A stretch of 13,209 bases of DNA from JAJRRA01 sp048636595 (GCA_048636595.1 JAIVWI010000077.1:1-13209), one strand, 5' to 3'; shown: positions 1 to 6,773, counted from the first letter of the stretch. Made by a program: numbers and translations. The notes: generated from the letters alone by a model not told the origin.

Positions 1-1
1 G

Positions 2-1048
2 GTTTATTTCGACAGCGAAATCTGTGGACACCCGGGCCATGACCTGGAAGAAACTTCCGGCATCACCAATGCCGTGTTCGAGATGTTACGTAATGCGGGC
101 ACGCTGGTACCGGCAGTCGATCCGGATCTTGTCGTATGCTGGGGCGGCCATTCCATCGCCAGGACGGAGTACGACTACACCAAGAGGTGTGGTTACGAAC
201 TGGGCTTGCGCCGGCTGAACATCATTACCGGCTGCGGACCCGGGGCAATGAAGGGGCCGATGAAAGGCGCCACCATTGCACATTCGAAACAACGGGTCTC
301 GCCCGGCCGCTATATCGGTATCACAGAGCCCGGAATCATAGCGGCCGAATCACCCAATCCAATCGTCAATGAACTGGTGATCATGCCGGATATCGAGAAG
401 CGCCTCGAAGCCTTTGTCCGGCTCGGTCACGGCATGATCATATTTCCCGGTGGTGTAGGAACCGCGGAGGAAATCCTCTATCTGATCGGTGTTTTACTCA
501 ATCCGGCCAACGCTGAAATGCCGGTTCCGATGATCATGACCGGTCCGGCGGAATCAGCCGCCTATTTTGAAAAAATTGACAATTTTATTCGACTGGCCCT
601 GGGCGAGCAGGCCTGTCAGTGTTACGAGATCATTATCGGTGACTCGGCCCGGGTAGCGCAGGTGATGGCAAAGGGCATGGAGGACGTACGACAGTTCCGC
701 GTCGACACCCACGATGCTTTCTATTTCAACTGGATGCTTGAAATAGACGAGGCATTCCAGATTCCGTTCCACCCCAACCACGAAAATATGGCGGCCCTTG
801 AGATCAGCCGTGATCTGCCGATACACGAACTGGCTGCCAATCTTCGCCGGGCTTTTTCAGGCATCGTGGCTGGCAATGTCAAACCGGAAGGGCTGCAGGC
901 GATCCGCAAACACGGGAATTTCGAGATTCAGGGCGAGCACGACATCATGCAGTCGCTGGATGCTTTGCTGGCCGGTTTCGTGGCGGACAACCGCATGAAA
1001 CTTCCCGGTGACAGCGCCTACGAGCCGTGTTACCGGGTTGTTGCCTGA
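2..1048 (+). CDS. ppnN: Pyrimidine/purine nucleotide 5'-monophosphate nucleosidase PpnN (YgdH), 5' partial
   Basis: The enzyme hydrolyses nucleoside 5'-monophosphates to free base and ribose 5-phosphate; E. coli PpnN is a cytosolic LOG-family enzyme controlled by (p)ppGpp. The reading frame is already open at base 2, so the gene enters from outside the window. About 348 residues are visible, against 454 in E. coli, so roughly the first 105-110 residues are missing. Visible in order: the WGGHS strand, TGCGPGAMK, the LOG signature PGGVGTAEE (visible residues about 149-157) that binds the phosphoribosyl group, and the C-terminal YgdH domain with DAFYFNW, RRAFSGIVAGN and a closing RMKLPGDSAY. These match my recollection of E. 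coli YgdH almost motif for motif. An ATG at base 74 opens the frame but lies inside the conserved region and is not the start. The gene converges on the leftward gene at 1190-1903, and REP palindromes fill the gap. Confidence 0.95.
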   Translation, partial: VYFDSEICGHPGHDLEETSGITNAVFEMLRNAGTLVPAVDPDLVVCWGGHSIARTEYDYTKRCGYELGLRRLNIITGCGPGAMKGPMKGATIAHSKQRVSPGRYIGITEPGIIAAESPNPIVNELVIMPDIEKRLEAFVRLGHGMIIFPGGVGTAEEILYLIGVLLNPANAEMPVPMIMTGPAESAAYFEKIDNFIRLALGEQACQCYEIIIGDSARVAQVMAKGMEDVRQFRVDTHDAFYFNWMLEIDEAFQIPFHPNHENMAALEISRDLPIHELAANLRRAFSGIVAGNVKPEGLQAIRKHGNFEIQGEHDIMQSLDALLAGFVADNRMKLPGDSAYEPCYRVVA

Positions 1049-1057
1049 GGCGACTTT

Positions 1058-1081
1058 TGTAAGAGCCCGCTTGCGGGCGAA
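1058..1081 (+). repeat. REP-type palindrome, copy 1
   Basis: Ten bases after the ppnN stop lies a 24-base element with the head TGTAAGA and the perfect stem GCCCGC-TT-GCGGGC. Head plus imperfect GC palindrome with a TT loop resembles the REP sequences of Pseudomonas and related genera that are mobilised by RAYT (TnpA-REP) transposases. It forms an inverted pair with copy 2, 39 bases away. There is no T-run, so it is not a classical terminator, but it could stabilise the 3' end of the ppnN mRNA. Confidence 0.85.
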
Positions 1082-1120
1082 CGTCTGGTTTCAGGATTGC
1101 TCACAATCAAGCTTCAAGCA

Positions 1121-1144
1121 GTCGCCCGCAAGCGAGCTCTTACA
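1121..1144 (-). repeat. REP-type palindrome, copy 2 (inverted)
   Basis: Read on the minus strand this is the same 24-base unit: head TGTAAGA, stem GCTCGC-TT-GCGGGC with one T-G wobble. Copies 1 and 2 together make a BIME-like inverted pair that could fold into one long hairpin across bases 1058-1144. Copy 3 follows after 15 bases in the opposite orientation. Confidence 0.85.
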
Positions 1145-1159
1145 GATATGGGATTACGT

Positions 1160-1183
1160 TGTAAGAGCCTGCTTGCGGGCGAT
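1160..1183 (+). repeat. REP-type palindrome, copy 3
   Basis: This third copy has the TGTAAGA head and the stem GCCTGC-TT-GCGGGC with a T-G wobble. It ends six bases before the stop codon of the leftward exported-protein gene. Copies 1 to 3 lie between two convergent genes, a common position for REP/BIME clusters. Confidence 0.85.
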
Positions 1184-1189
1184 GGCTAC

Positions 1190-1903
1190 TCACCTGTCCT
1201 GCATGGGCTCCAGCATTTTCCGGATGGTTGCCAGGTCGATTCCGCGGGTATAGATCCATTGCGGACCGGTGGTTTCGGTTTGTGGTGCACCCAGGACGCC
1301 CGGTACGGTCTTCTTTTTCGATTCCTCAAGCGGAGCAATCCAGCCGGCATCCAGCAGGATGTTTCGCTCGGTTGAGGTGAGGGAATCTTCGTCTTCAATT
1401 GCGTATGAGTCGCCAAATTGCATTTCTACTGCAAGGTCTTCCAGTGCATCGGCAAGATCAATGCCGGTCACTGGATAACGCAGAGCATAGTGATTGTCGC
1501 GTTCGACCAGCACGTCCAGGGCACAGCCCTCGGCAAGTCCCCGGTAGCGCTCCGGTTTGTCAGGATCCCGCTTCAGAAACAGCAAGTACCGCCTGCCTTC
1601 TTCGAACACCGTTGGGTTGGGAAAATAGCATTCGTTTTCATGCAAGCCCTGCTCATGGATTTCGATGATCTCCATGGGTTTGTCGATCTTGTAAGGAATC
1701 AGGATTTTCAGATAGGCGCTGCCGCTGACCGGGTACCCGCGCCGGTAGAAATAGTCCGTATCTTTCACCTGGGCCAGCACGATCACTTCAGCTTTTGCGC
1801 CAAGGTCTGCAAGGCTTATGGGTGGAACCGGGCGCTCATCCTGGGCCAACAAAGTACCGGAAACAATGACCAGAATATAAACAATGTAAATCAGTTTTTT
1901 CAT
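1190..1903 (-). CDS. Exported protein of unknown function, REP-bracketed
   Basis: I do not recognise this 237-residue protein. It starts MKKLIYIVYI with a lysine pair and a hydrophobic core to about residue 18, then TLLA-QDE, a good type I signal peptide with likely cleavage after Ala20. There is no lipobox Cys and no later membrane segment, so a soluble periplasmic or secreted protein is expected. The mature part has just two cysteines (Cys92 and Cys127), which could form a disulfide. The pattern AEVIVLAQV, YLKILIPYK, ECYFPNP, EEGRRYLLFLKRD in the first 110 residues looks like strands of an NTR/TIMP-like OB fold, but this is only an impression. The C-terminal half is acidic and then Lys-rich, ending IRKMLEPMQDR. 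An AGGA lies just upstream of the ATG. Copy 4 of the REP element begins 12 bases before the start codon, so the promoter must lie inside or beyond the REP pair, or transcription reads through from psd. Confidence 0.8.
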   Translation of the reverse strand: MKKLIYIVYILVIVSGTLLAQDERPVPPISLADLGAKAEVIVLAQVKDTDYFYRRGYPVSGSAYLKILIPYKIDKPMEIIEIHEQGLHENECYFPNPTVFEEGRRYLLFLKRDPDKPERYRGLAEGCALDVLVERDNHYALRYPVTGIDLADALEDLAVEMQFGDSYAIEDEDSLTSTERNILLDAGWIAPLEESKKKTVPGVLGAPQTETTGPQWIYTRGIDLATIRKMLEPMQDR

Positions 1904-1915
1904 TGCTTGTCCTGC

Positions 1916-1939
1916 TGTAAGAGCGTCCTTGGGCGCGAA
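1916..1939 (+). repeat. REP-type palindrome, copy 4
   Basis: The element has the TGTAAGA head and the stem GCGTCC-TT-GGGCGC. The stem sequence differs from copies 1-3 in both arms, yet every position still pairs (one T-G wobble), which is covariation in favour of a folded structure. It sits immediately upstream of the exported-protein gene, within its likely 5' untranslated region. Confidence 0.8.
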
Positions 1940-1977
1940 ACTTGCTTGTCAATCAGGCGCAAGTTGTTGTCGAACCG

Positions 1978-2001
1978 GTCGGCCGCAAGCGACCTCTTAC
2001 A
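1978..2001 (-). repeat. REP-type palindrome, copy 5 (inverted)
   Basis: On the minus strand this reads TGTAAGA followed by stem GGTCGC-TT-GCGGCC, again with both arms changed together. It pairs with copy 4 across a 38-base spacer, close to the 39-base spacer between copies 1 and 2. It ends eight bases from the psd stop codon, so it also forms the psd 3' flank. Confidence 0.8.
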
Positions 2002-2009
2002 GTGAAAAA

Positions 2010-2873
2010 TCAGGTGAGGCGGCCCAGTTTCTGGCCCATGACTACGATGTCGCCTGCGCCGTAGTCCGCCAGCACGGAAACTGCAGCGGCGGGTTGCAAC
2101 AGGATCACGGTCGAGCCCATATTGAAGCGGCCCATTTCCTGGCCTTTTTCGAGACGGATATCCCGTCTGCTCCAGTCGCCAGTCGTGACCCGCTTGCCCC
2201 TGGGGGGTGTGATGACACCCGCCCAGGTTGTCTCCATGCTCGACACCAGCATGGCGCCGATCAGGATGAGGGCCATGGGACCGTGGCTTGTTTCGAACAG
2301 GCTGATCACACGTTCATTGCGTGTGAAGAGCCCGGGCACACAATGCACGGTATAGGGTGCAACACTGAAAACCCGTCCCGGCACGTGGGTCATGCGCTGC
2401 AGATGACCACTCACCGGCATGTGCACGCGGTGATAATCGCGGGGCGACAGGTAGATGGTATGGAAGAATCCGTTGTAGAAATCGCTGGCTGCCGGATCAT
2501 TGGCGAGCAGGTCCCTGAGGGAATAATGTTGTCCCTTGGCCTGTAATATCCGGTCGTGGGTCAATCTGCCGCACTGGCTGATTTTACCGTCGCTGGGTGA
2601 AACAAACGAAGAAGGATCCGGGTCAATTGGCCTGGCGCCTGCCGCCAGTTCGCGAGTAAAAAAGGCATTGAATGTTTCAAAATCAGATGCGGATTTCAGT
2701 TTTGACTCACTCCAGTCAACCCCCGTCACCTCGCTGATCAATGAAATTTGCAGGTTCTTAATCGCCTTGACCCGGATTCGCATGAACCAGTGCACCATGC
2801 TTGACAGCAGGTGATGCGGCAGCAGGTGTTGGATCCCGGCGAGGATGTTTTCGAGTAAACGCACGCGGGTCAT
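2010..2873 (-). CDS. psd: Phosphatidylserine decarboxylase proenzyme
   Basis: Psd is a pyruvoyl enzyme of the inner membrane that decarboxylates phosphatidylserine to phosphatidylethanolamine, the last step of PE synthesis. The 287 residues match the usual proteobacterial length. The N-terminal part has FNAFFTREL, then SPSDGKI with the catalytic Asp95, YLSPRDYHRVHMPVSG with the catalytic His region, and near the C terminus FNMGSTVILL. Ser254 in the GST motif is where the chain self-cleaves and becomes the pyruvoyl group, so beta and short alpha chains are expected. All triad positions are present, so the gene looks functional. The ATG overlaps the TGA of the upstream SCO1 gene (ATGA), which implies translational coupling. 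GAGGA lies directly before the start with short spacing. Confidence 0.95.
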   Translation of the reverse strand: MTRVRLLENILAGIQHLLPHHLLSSMVHWFMRIRVKAIKNLQISLISEVTGVDWSESKLKSASDFETFNAFFTRELAAGARPIDPDPSSFVSPSDGKISQCGRLTHDRILQAKGQHYSLRDLLANDPAASDFYNGFFHTIYLSPRDYHRVHMPVSGHLQRMTHVPGRVFSVAPYTVHCVPGLFTRNERVISLFETSHGPMALILIGAMLVSSMETTWAGVITPPRGKRVTTGDWSRRDIRLEKGQEMGRFNMGSTVILLQPAAAVSVLADYGAGDIVVMGQKLGRLT

Positions 2874-3514
2874 TCCTCGATGATCGCCAGCAGATCCGCC
2901 ACGATTTTTTCCGCATCATGAGGCGGGGGGAATGCCCCGTAAAGCCGGCCCTGGGGATCCGTCAACAGGATGCTGGCGGAATGGGCAACATCGTATTGCG
3001 GCGCTCCAGGGTCGTGTTCCTCGATCTTATAGGCGATTCCCAGTTGGCGGGTAAGCGGCAGCAGCTGTACCTGGTCCCCCGTGACGCCGATAAACCCGGG
3101 GTCGAAGTACGCCAGGTACTGCTCCAGTTTGGCGGGTGTGTCCCGTTCCGGGTCTACCGAGATGAAGAGAATTTGTAGCCGGTCCGTTTCCCCCCCAAAA
3201 GCCTGTTGCATGCTTTCGTTGACTCTTTGCAGCTCAAAAAGCGCTCCGGGACAGACATCGGGGCAATTGGTGAAGCCGAAGAAGAGCAGCGACCACTTAC
3301 CGCGCAGGTCGGCAAGAGAGAAAGGCTGTGAATGCTGATCTGTAAGAGCGAAATCTGCGATTACCCGGGCATCAGGCAGCACCAGCAGTGATGAGACCGG
3401 GGACTGGTTACGCGCCTGGTTCAGTTTCCAGAACGAAACACCACCGATCGCGCTCACGGCTGCAATCAGGACAGCCATGCTGATTAGCCGGATATTGAAA
3501 CTGTTGGAAGTCAA
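2870..3514 (-). CDS. SCO1/SenC/PrrC family copper chaperone
   Basis: SCO proteins are membrane-anchored thioredoxin-fold proteins that deliver copper to, or reduce, the CuA site of cytochrome c oxidase. Taking the TTG at 3514 gives 214 residues: a short basic N terminus with Arg9, a single membrane anchor at about 10-29, and a periplasmic domain. That domain carries FALTDQ, LLFFGFTNCPDVCPG with the copper-binding CxxxC pair Cys84/Cys88, SVDPERDTP, and DVAHSAS with the third ligand His178. The frame stays open upstream to an ATG at 3715, but that extension lies beyond the promoter at 3543-3548 and overlaps prmB, so I reject it. An ATG at 3478 is possible but would cut off the charged residues before the anchor. 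The stop overlaps psd by four bases. No oxidase genes are in the window, so the partner cannot be seen. Confidence 0.85.
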   Translation of the reverse strand: MTSNSFNIRLISMAVLIAAVSAIGGVSFWKLNQARNQSPVSSLLVLPDARVIADFALTDQHSQPFSLADLRGKWSLLFFGFTNCPDVCPGALFELQRVNESMQQAFGGETDRLQILFISVDPERDTPAKLEQYLAYFDPGFIGVTGDQVQLLPLTRQLGIAYKIEEHDPGAPQYDVAHSASILLTDPQGRLYGAFPPPHDAEKIVADLLAIIEE

Positions 3515-3542
3515 ATCAAAATCAACCTGCAGTGAAACCTCG

Positions 3543-3550
3543 ATTATACT
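3543..3550. promoter_or_regulatory. Overlapping divergent -10 elements for SCO1 and prmB
   Basis: The octamer ATTATACT contains TATAAT on the minus strand (3548 to 3543) and TATACT on the plus strand (3545 to 3550). The predicted leftward start at about 3536 lies some 22 bases before the SCO1 TTG. The predicted rightward start at about 3557 lies some 45 bases before the prmB ATG. Recognisable -35 boxes are weak on both sides. This is motif reading only. Confidence 0.45.
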
Positions 3551-3601
3551 TCCACTGGCCCTGTGGAAAACCCCTGCAGAGTAAATTCCCGGACTTTGAA
3601 G

Positions 3602-4516
3602 ATGAATGTTGCGCAATGGATCGAGTGGGTAACCAGGAAACTGGCGGGCGCAGACCTTCATTTCGGCCACGGAACCGATAACGCCCATGATGAAGCGGCC
3701 TGGCTGGTCCTGCACGCCATCAGCGCCAGGCTGGACGGCAGTTTTGATGACTGGGGAAGAGAAATTGAAGAGCTTGAGGAAAAACGGCTAAGGGAATTGC
3801 TGGATGCCCGCGTTAAGCAACAACTTCCGTTGGCTTACCTGACCGGCATCGCCCGTTTTGCAGGGCTCGAGTTCGAAACCGGCCGTGCTGCCCTGGTTCC
3901 GCGCTCGCCCATCGCTGAGCTCATACTGGATCAGTTCCAACCCTGGCTGGACCCTGCCGGGGCAGGCCGCGTGCTGGACATGTGCACCGGAAGCGCTTGC
4001 ATCGCGATCGCTATTGCCCGGTACTTGCCCTGGACCCGGGTGGACGCCGTGGATATCAGCAAGGATGCGCTCGAAATTGCCGTACGTAATGTCAGCAGGC
4101 ATGCTGTGGGTGACCGTGTGAACCTGATCGAGTCTGATTTGTTCCACTCCCTTCCTGCCTGCCTTTATGATCTAATCGTGGCGAATCCGCCTTACGTTCC
4201 CGTGGATTCGATCACTACCTTGCCTGGTGAGTACCGGGCAGAGCCGGTTTTGGGATTGGTTTCAGGGAGCGACGGGCTGGACGCGACTTTGTCCATCCTG
4301 GTGGATGCGCCGCGTTTTCTGGAGGAAAATGGGGTGTTGGTTTGTGAGGTGGGTGAAAGTGAAGAGCGCTTGCTTGCGCTATTGCCGGATTTACCCTTTC
4401 TCTGGCTGGATTTCAGCCACGGCGGTTCCGGTGTTTTTATCCTGACGCGTGAAGAACTGGAGCACGCCCACGCACAATTGGCAGCTCTTTTAGAGGAAAG
4501 AAAAAATGTCACATAA
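3602..4516 (+). CDS. prmB: Ribosomal protein uL3 N5-glutamine methyltransferase PrmB
   Basis: PrmB uses S-adenosylmethionine to methylate a glutamine of ribosomal protein L3 in the cytosol. From ATG 3602 the protein has 304 residues, normal for the family. The N-terminal helical domain leads into PLAYLTG, then VPRSPIAELI (the VPRSPI form separates PrmB from PrmC, which has VPRPET), the SAM loop DMCTGSACIAIA (about residues 126-137), DAVDIS binding ribose, and the catalytic NPPY at 195-198. The frame is open further to a GTG at 3563, but that codon lies only about six bases after the predicted transcription start and the extra residues do not look like the family N terminus. The 3' end overlaps aroC by 11 bases, so the two are cotranscribed. 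Confidence 0.9.
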   Translation: MNVAQWIEWVTRKLAGADLHFGHGTDNAHDEAAWLVLHAISARLDGSFDDWGREIEELEEKRLRELLDARVKQQLPLAYLTGIARFAGLEFETGRAALVPRSPIAELILDQFQPWLDPAGAGRVLDMCTGSACIAIAIARYLPWTRVDAVDISKDALEIAVRNVSRHAVGDRVNLIESDLFHSLPACLYDLIVANPPYVPVDSITTLPGEYRAEPVLGLVSGSDGLDATLSILVDAPRFLEENGVLVCEVGESEERLLALLPDLPFLWLDFSHGGSGVFILTREELEHAHAQLAALLEERKNVT

Positions 4517-5567
4517 CACGTTCGGGCGCCTGTTCCGGGTGACCACATTTGGTGAAAGCCATGGCCCTGCTATTGGTTGCGTGATTGATGGCTGTCCCCC
4601 GGGGCTGGAAATCGATGAACCGGAAATCAAAGCGCAGCTCGTTCGCCGCGCCACGGGGAAATCCAGGCATACCTCCCAACGCCGGGAAAAAGACGATGTG
4701 CAGATACTGTCCGGTGTTTTTGAAGGCAGGACCACGGGTACGCCGATCGCCCTGCTGATTGAGAATACGGACGCGAAATCCAGGGATTACGAGAACATCA
4801 AGCGGCAGTTCCGGCCGGGGCATGCGGATTTCACCTATTGGAAAAAGTATGGCCTGAGGGACTATCGCGGTGGAGGTCGCTCTTCTGCGCGGGAAACCAC
4901 CATGCGCGTGGCGGCCGGCGCCATCGCCCGCAAGTGGCTCAAGGAGAACCACGGTGTGGAAATCCAGGGTTGGCTGGCCCAATTGGGGCCAATCAGGACG
5001 GATGAAAACATGCGCTGGGAGACGATAGAGGACAATCCGTTTTTCTGCCCTGATCCTGAAAAGGTGCCTGAACTCGAGTCGTTCATGGATGCGCTGCGTA
5101 AATCAGGTGATTCAGTCGGGGCGCGCGTGAACGTCGTGGCGCGAAATGTGCCGGTTGGCCTGGGAGCGCCTGTGTACGGCAAACTTGACGCCGACCTGGC
5201 CAGCGCCATGATGAGCATCAATGCAGCAAAAGGGGTTGAAATCGGTGCGGGTTTTAGCTGCGTTGCGCAAAATGGCACCCAGCACCGCGATGAAATGACC
5301 AGGGAAGGCTTTCTGAGCAACCACGCGGGGGGTATTCTCGGTGGAATATCAAGCGGCCAGGAGGTGCTTGTCAGCACCGCTTTTAAACCGACATCCAGCC
5401 TCAGAATTCCCTGCAGGGGACTGGATATTGACGGCAATGAGGTGGAAATTATCACCAAGGGCCGCCATGACCCCTGTGTCGGTATTCGGGCGACGCCCAT
5501 TGTCGAGGCCATGCTGGCGCTGGTGTTGATGGATCATGTTTTACGCCATCGGGCGCAGAACGGATAA
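4506..5567 (+). CDS. aroC: Chorismate synthase
   Basis: AroC converts 5-enolpyruvylshikimate 3-phosphate to chorismate with reduced FMN, the last step of the shared aromatic pathway and the source of substrate for tryptophan synthesis, whose genes lie downstream here. The 353 residues match the usual length. The three family signatures are present: GESHGPAIGCVIDGCPPG near residues 16-33, RPGHADFTY followed by YRGGGRSSARET near the middle, and RHDPCVGIRATPIVEAM near the end. The start ATG lies inside the prmB 3' end and has an AGGA with about seven bases of spacing. A 43-base AT-rich gap separates it from asd; no clear terminator is seen there. Confidence 0.97.
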   Translation: MSHNTFGRLFRVTTFGESHGPAIGCVIDGCPPGLEIDEPEIKAQLVRRATGKSRHTSQRREKDDVQILSGVFEGRTTGTPIALLIENTDAKSRDYENIKRQFRPGHADFTYWKKYGLRDYRGGGRSSARETTMRVAAGAIARKWLKENHGVEIQGWLAQLGPIRTDENMRWETIEDNPFFCPDPEKVPELESFMDALRKSGDSVGARVNVVARNVPVGLGAPVYGKLDADLASAMMSINAAKGVEIGAGFSCVAQNGTQHRDEMTREGFLSNHAGGILGGISSGQEVLVSTAFKPTSSLRIPCRGLDIDGNEVEIITKGRHDPCVGIRATPIVEAMLALVLMDHVLRHRAQNG

Positions 5568-5574
5568 AAACAAT

Positions 5575-5603
5575 TAAACAACAGCTTACAAGTACACTAT
5601 AAT
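5575..5603 (+). promoter_or_regulatory. asd promoter with perfect -10, probably giving a leaderless mRNA
   Basis: TAAACA (5575-5580, four of six matches to TTGACA) is followed after exactly 17 bases by TATAAT (5598-5603). The start of transcription would fall at about 5609-5612, on or beside the asd ATG at 5611. No Shine-Dalgarno sequence precedes that ATG, in line with a leaderless message. Confidence 0.6.
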
Positions 5604-5610
5604 TTTGAAC

Positions 5611-6669
5611 ATGAAACGAAAACCGAATATAGCAGTAGTCGGAGCCAGTGGCGCCGTAGGTGAAGTCATGTTGTCCATCCTGGCGGACCAGGGCTACCGG
5701 ACAGATCACGTTGTGGCCCTTGCGAGTGAACGTTCCACCGGTGAGGACGTGGAATTTGGCAATGCGCAACTGACCATACGGAACCTCGCGGATTTCGATT
5801 TTTCCAGCGTGGATTACGCGCTGTTTTCAGCCGGTGGTTCCGTCAGCAAGGAATTTGCGCCAATAGCGGCTGCTGCAGGCGCCATCGTTATCGACAATAC
5901 ATCCGCTTTCCGTTACGACGATGACATACCGCTGGTGGTCCCGGAAGTGAATGCCCATGTGCTGGACGGCCTGTCAGGCGGCTGCATTATCGCCAACCCC
6001 AATTGCTCGACCATCCAGATGGTCGTTGCACTGGCGCCCGTGTACAGGGCAGTGGGTATTTCCAGGATCAACGTGGCTACCTACCAGTCGGTTTCAGGCG
6101 CTGGACGTGGCGGGCTGAAGGAACTTGCGCTGCAGACCGCCCAGCGGCTGAATTTCCAGGAGCCCGATGTCAGCAAATTTGCCCAGCCCATCGCATTTAA
6201 TGTTTTACCGCAAATCGACGAAATGCTGGATAACGGCTATACGCGGGAAGAAATGAAGATGCTGTGGGAAACACAGAAAATATTCGAAGATCCCGCGGTG
6301 CTGGTCAACGCAACGGCGGTCCGGGTGCCGGTCTTTTTCGGCCACGCCGAAGCGGTGCATTTTGAAACCCGCGAAGACATCAGCATTGAGCAAGTCAGAA
6401 AACTGCTGGAAGAGGCGGAAGGTGTGGAATTACTGGAAGGTGAAGATTTGATTCACCCCACGCCGGTGACCCATGCAGCAGGCAAAGATCCCGTGTATGT
6501 TGGAAGATTGCGGCGCGATTTGAGCCATCCCCGTGGCATCGACATGTGGGTGGTTGCGGACAATATACGCAAAGGCGCCGCCCTGAACGCCATCCAGATA
6601 ATGGATGTTCTTGAAAAAAATCGTCTTTTAGCTGGCAACATGGACGCTGCAAACGTAAAATCTGCTTGA
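5611..6669 (+). CDS. asd: Aspartate-semialdehyde dehydrogenase
   Basis: Asd reduces beta-aspartyl phosphate to aspartate semialdehyde with NADPH, the branch point to lysine, diaminopimelate for peptidoglycan, threonine and methionine. From ATG 5611 the protein has 352 residues. The N terminus IAVVGASGAVGE is the NADP-binding Rossmann loop. The catalytic cysteine lies in NPNCSTIQM (Cys132). Further conserved parts are SGAGRGG, NVLPQID, VRVPVFFGHAEAVHFE with the substrate-binding Arg and catalytic His, and GRLRRD near the end. A TTG two codons earlier is possible but leaves even less room after the promoter. asd beside fimV-truA is the arrangement known from Pseudomonas. About 100 bases separate it from fimV. 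Confidence 0.95.
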   Translation: MKRKPNIAVVGASGAVGEVMLSILADQGYRTDHVVALASERSTGEDVEFGNAQLTIRNLADFDFSSVDYALFSAGGSVSKEFAPIAAAAGAIVIDNTSAFRYDDDIPLVVPEVNAHVLDGLSGGCIIANPNCSTIQMVVALAPVYRAVGISRINVATYQSVSGAGRGGLKELALQTAQRLNFQEPDVSKFAQPIAFNVLPQIDEMLDNGYTREEMKMLWETQKIFEDPAVLVNATAVRVPVFFGHAEAVHFETREDISIEQVRKLLEEAEGVELLEGEDLIHPTPVTHAAGKDPVYVGRLRRDLSHPRGIDMWVVADNIRKGAALNAIQIMDVLEKNRLLAGNMDAANVKSA

Positions 6670-6706
6670 TTGAAAGTCACTTGGCAATAGCGTGTGGCGT
6701 GATGCC

Positions 6707-6736
6707 TTGAAAAAGCCTTATGCCCGGCTCTTAAAT
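6707..6736 (+). promoter_or_regulatory. Possible fimV promoter
   Basis: In the 104-base gap between asd and fimV, TTGAAA (6707-6712) is followed after 18 bases by TTAAAT (6731-6736). The predicted start of transcription is near 6743, some 30 bases before the fimV ATG. The -10 match is only moderate. No hairpin terminator for asd was found in the gap. Confidence 0.3.
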
Positions 6737-6773
6737 CCTGTTCTTCAAAAGTCAGGGAAAGACGGAGGGACTC

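Noticed and set aside
1058..1144. Reading the REP1-REP2 pair as a CRISPR or as an intrinsic terminator
   Set aside because: Units alternate in orientation with too few copies for CRISPR, and no T-run follows the stems.
1418..2005. A 195-codon plus-strand frame across the exported-protein gene and the right REP pair
   Set aside because: It is antisense to the gene with a clear signal peptide and runs through REP DNA; its protein has no recognisable features.
3341..3350. An exact TGTAAGAGCG, identical to the REP head, inside the SCO1 gene
   Set aside because: No palindrome follows, and the encoded residues (ADFALTDQ) are normal for SCO proteins, so this is a chance match.
3563..3601. Upstream GTG start for prmB
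   Set aside because: It lies almost at the predicted transcription start, has no ribosome binding site, and adds residues unlike the family N terminus.
3515..3715. N-terminal extension of the SCO1 frame up to an ATG at 3715
   Set aside because: It would overlap prmB coding sequence and begin upstream of the predicted promoter; its residues do not look like a SCO N terminus or signal anchor.
4361..4380. REP-like palindrome AGCGC-TTGCTT-GCGCT in prmB
   Set aside because: It lacks the TGTAAGAG head and the TT loop and codes for ordinary PrmB residues; coincidental.
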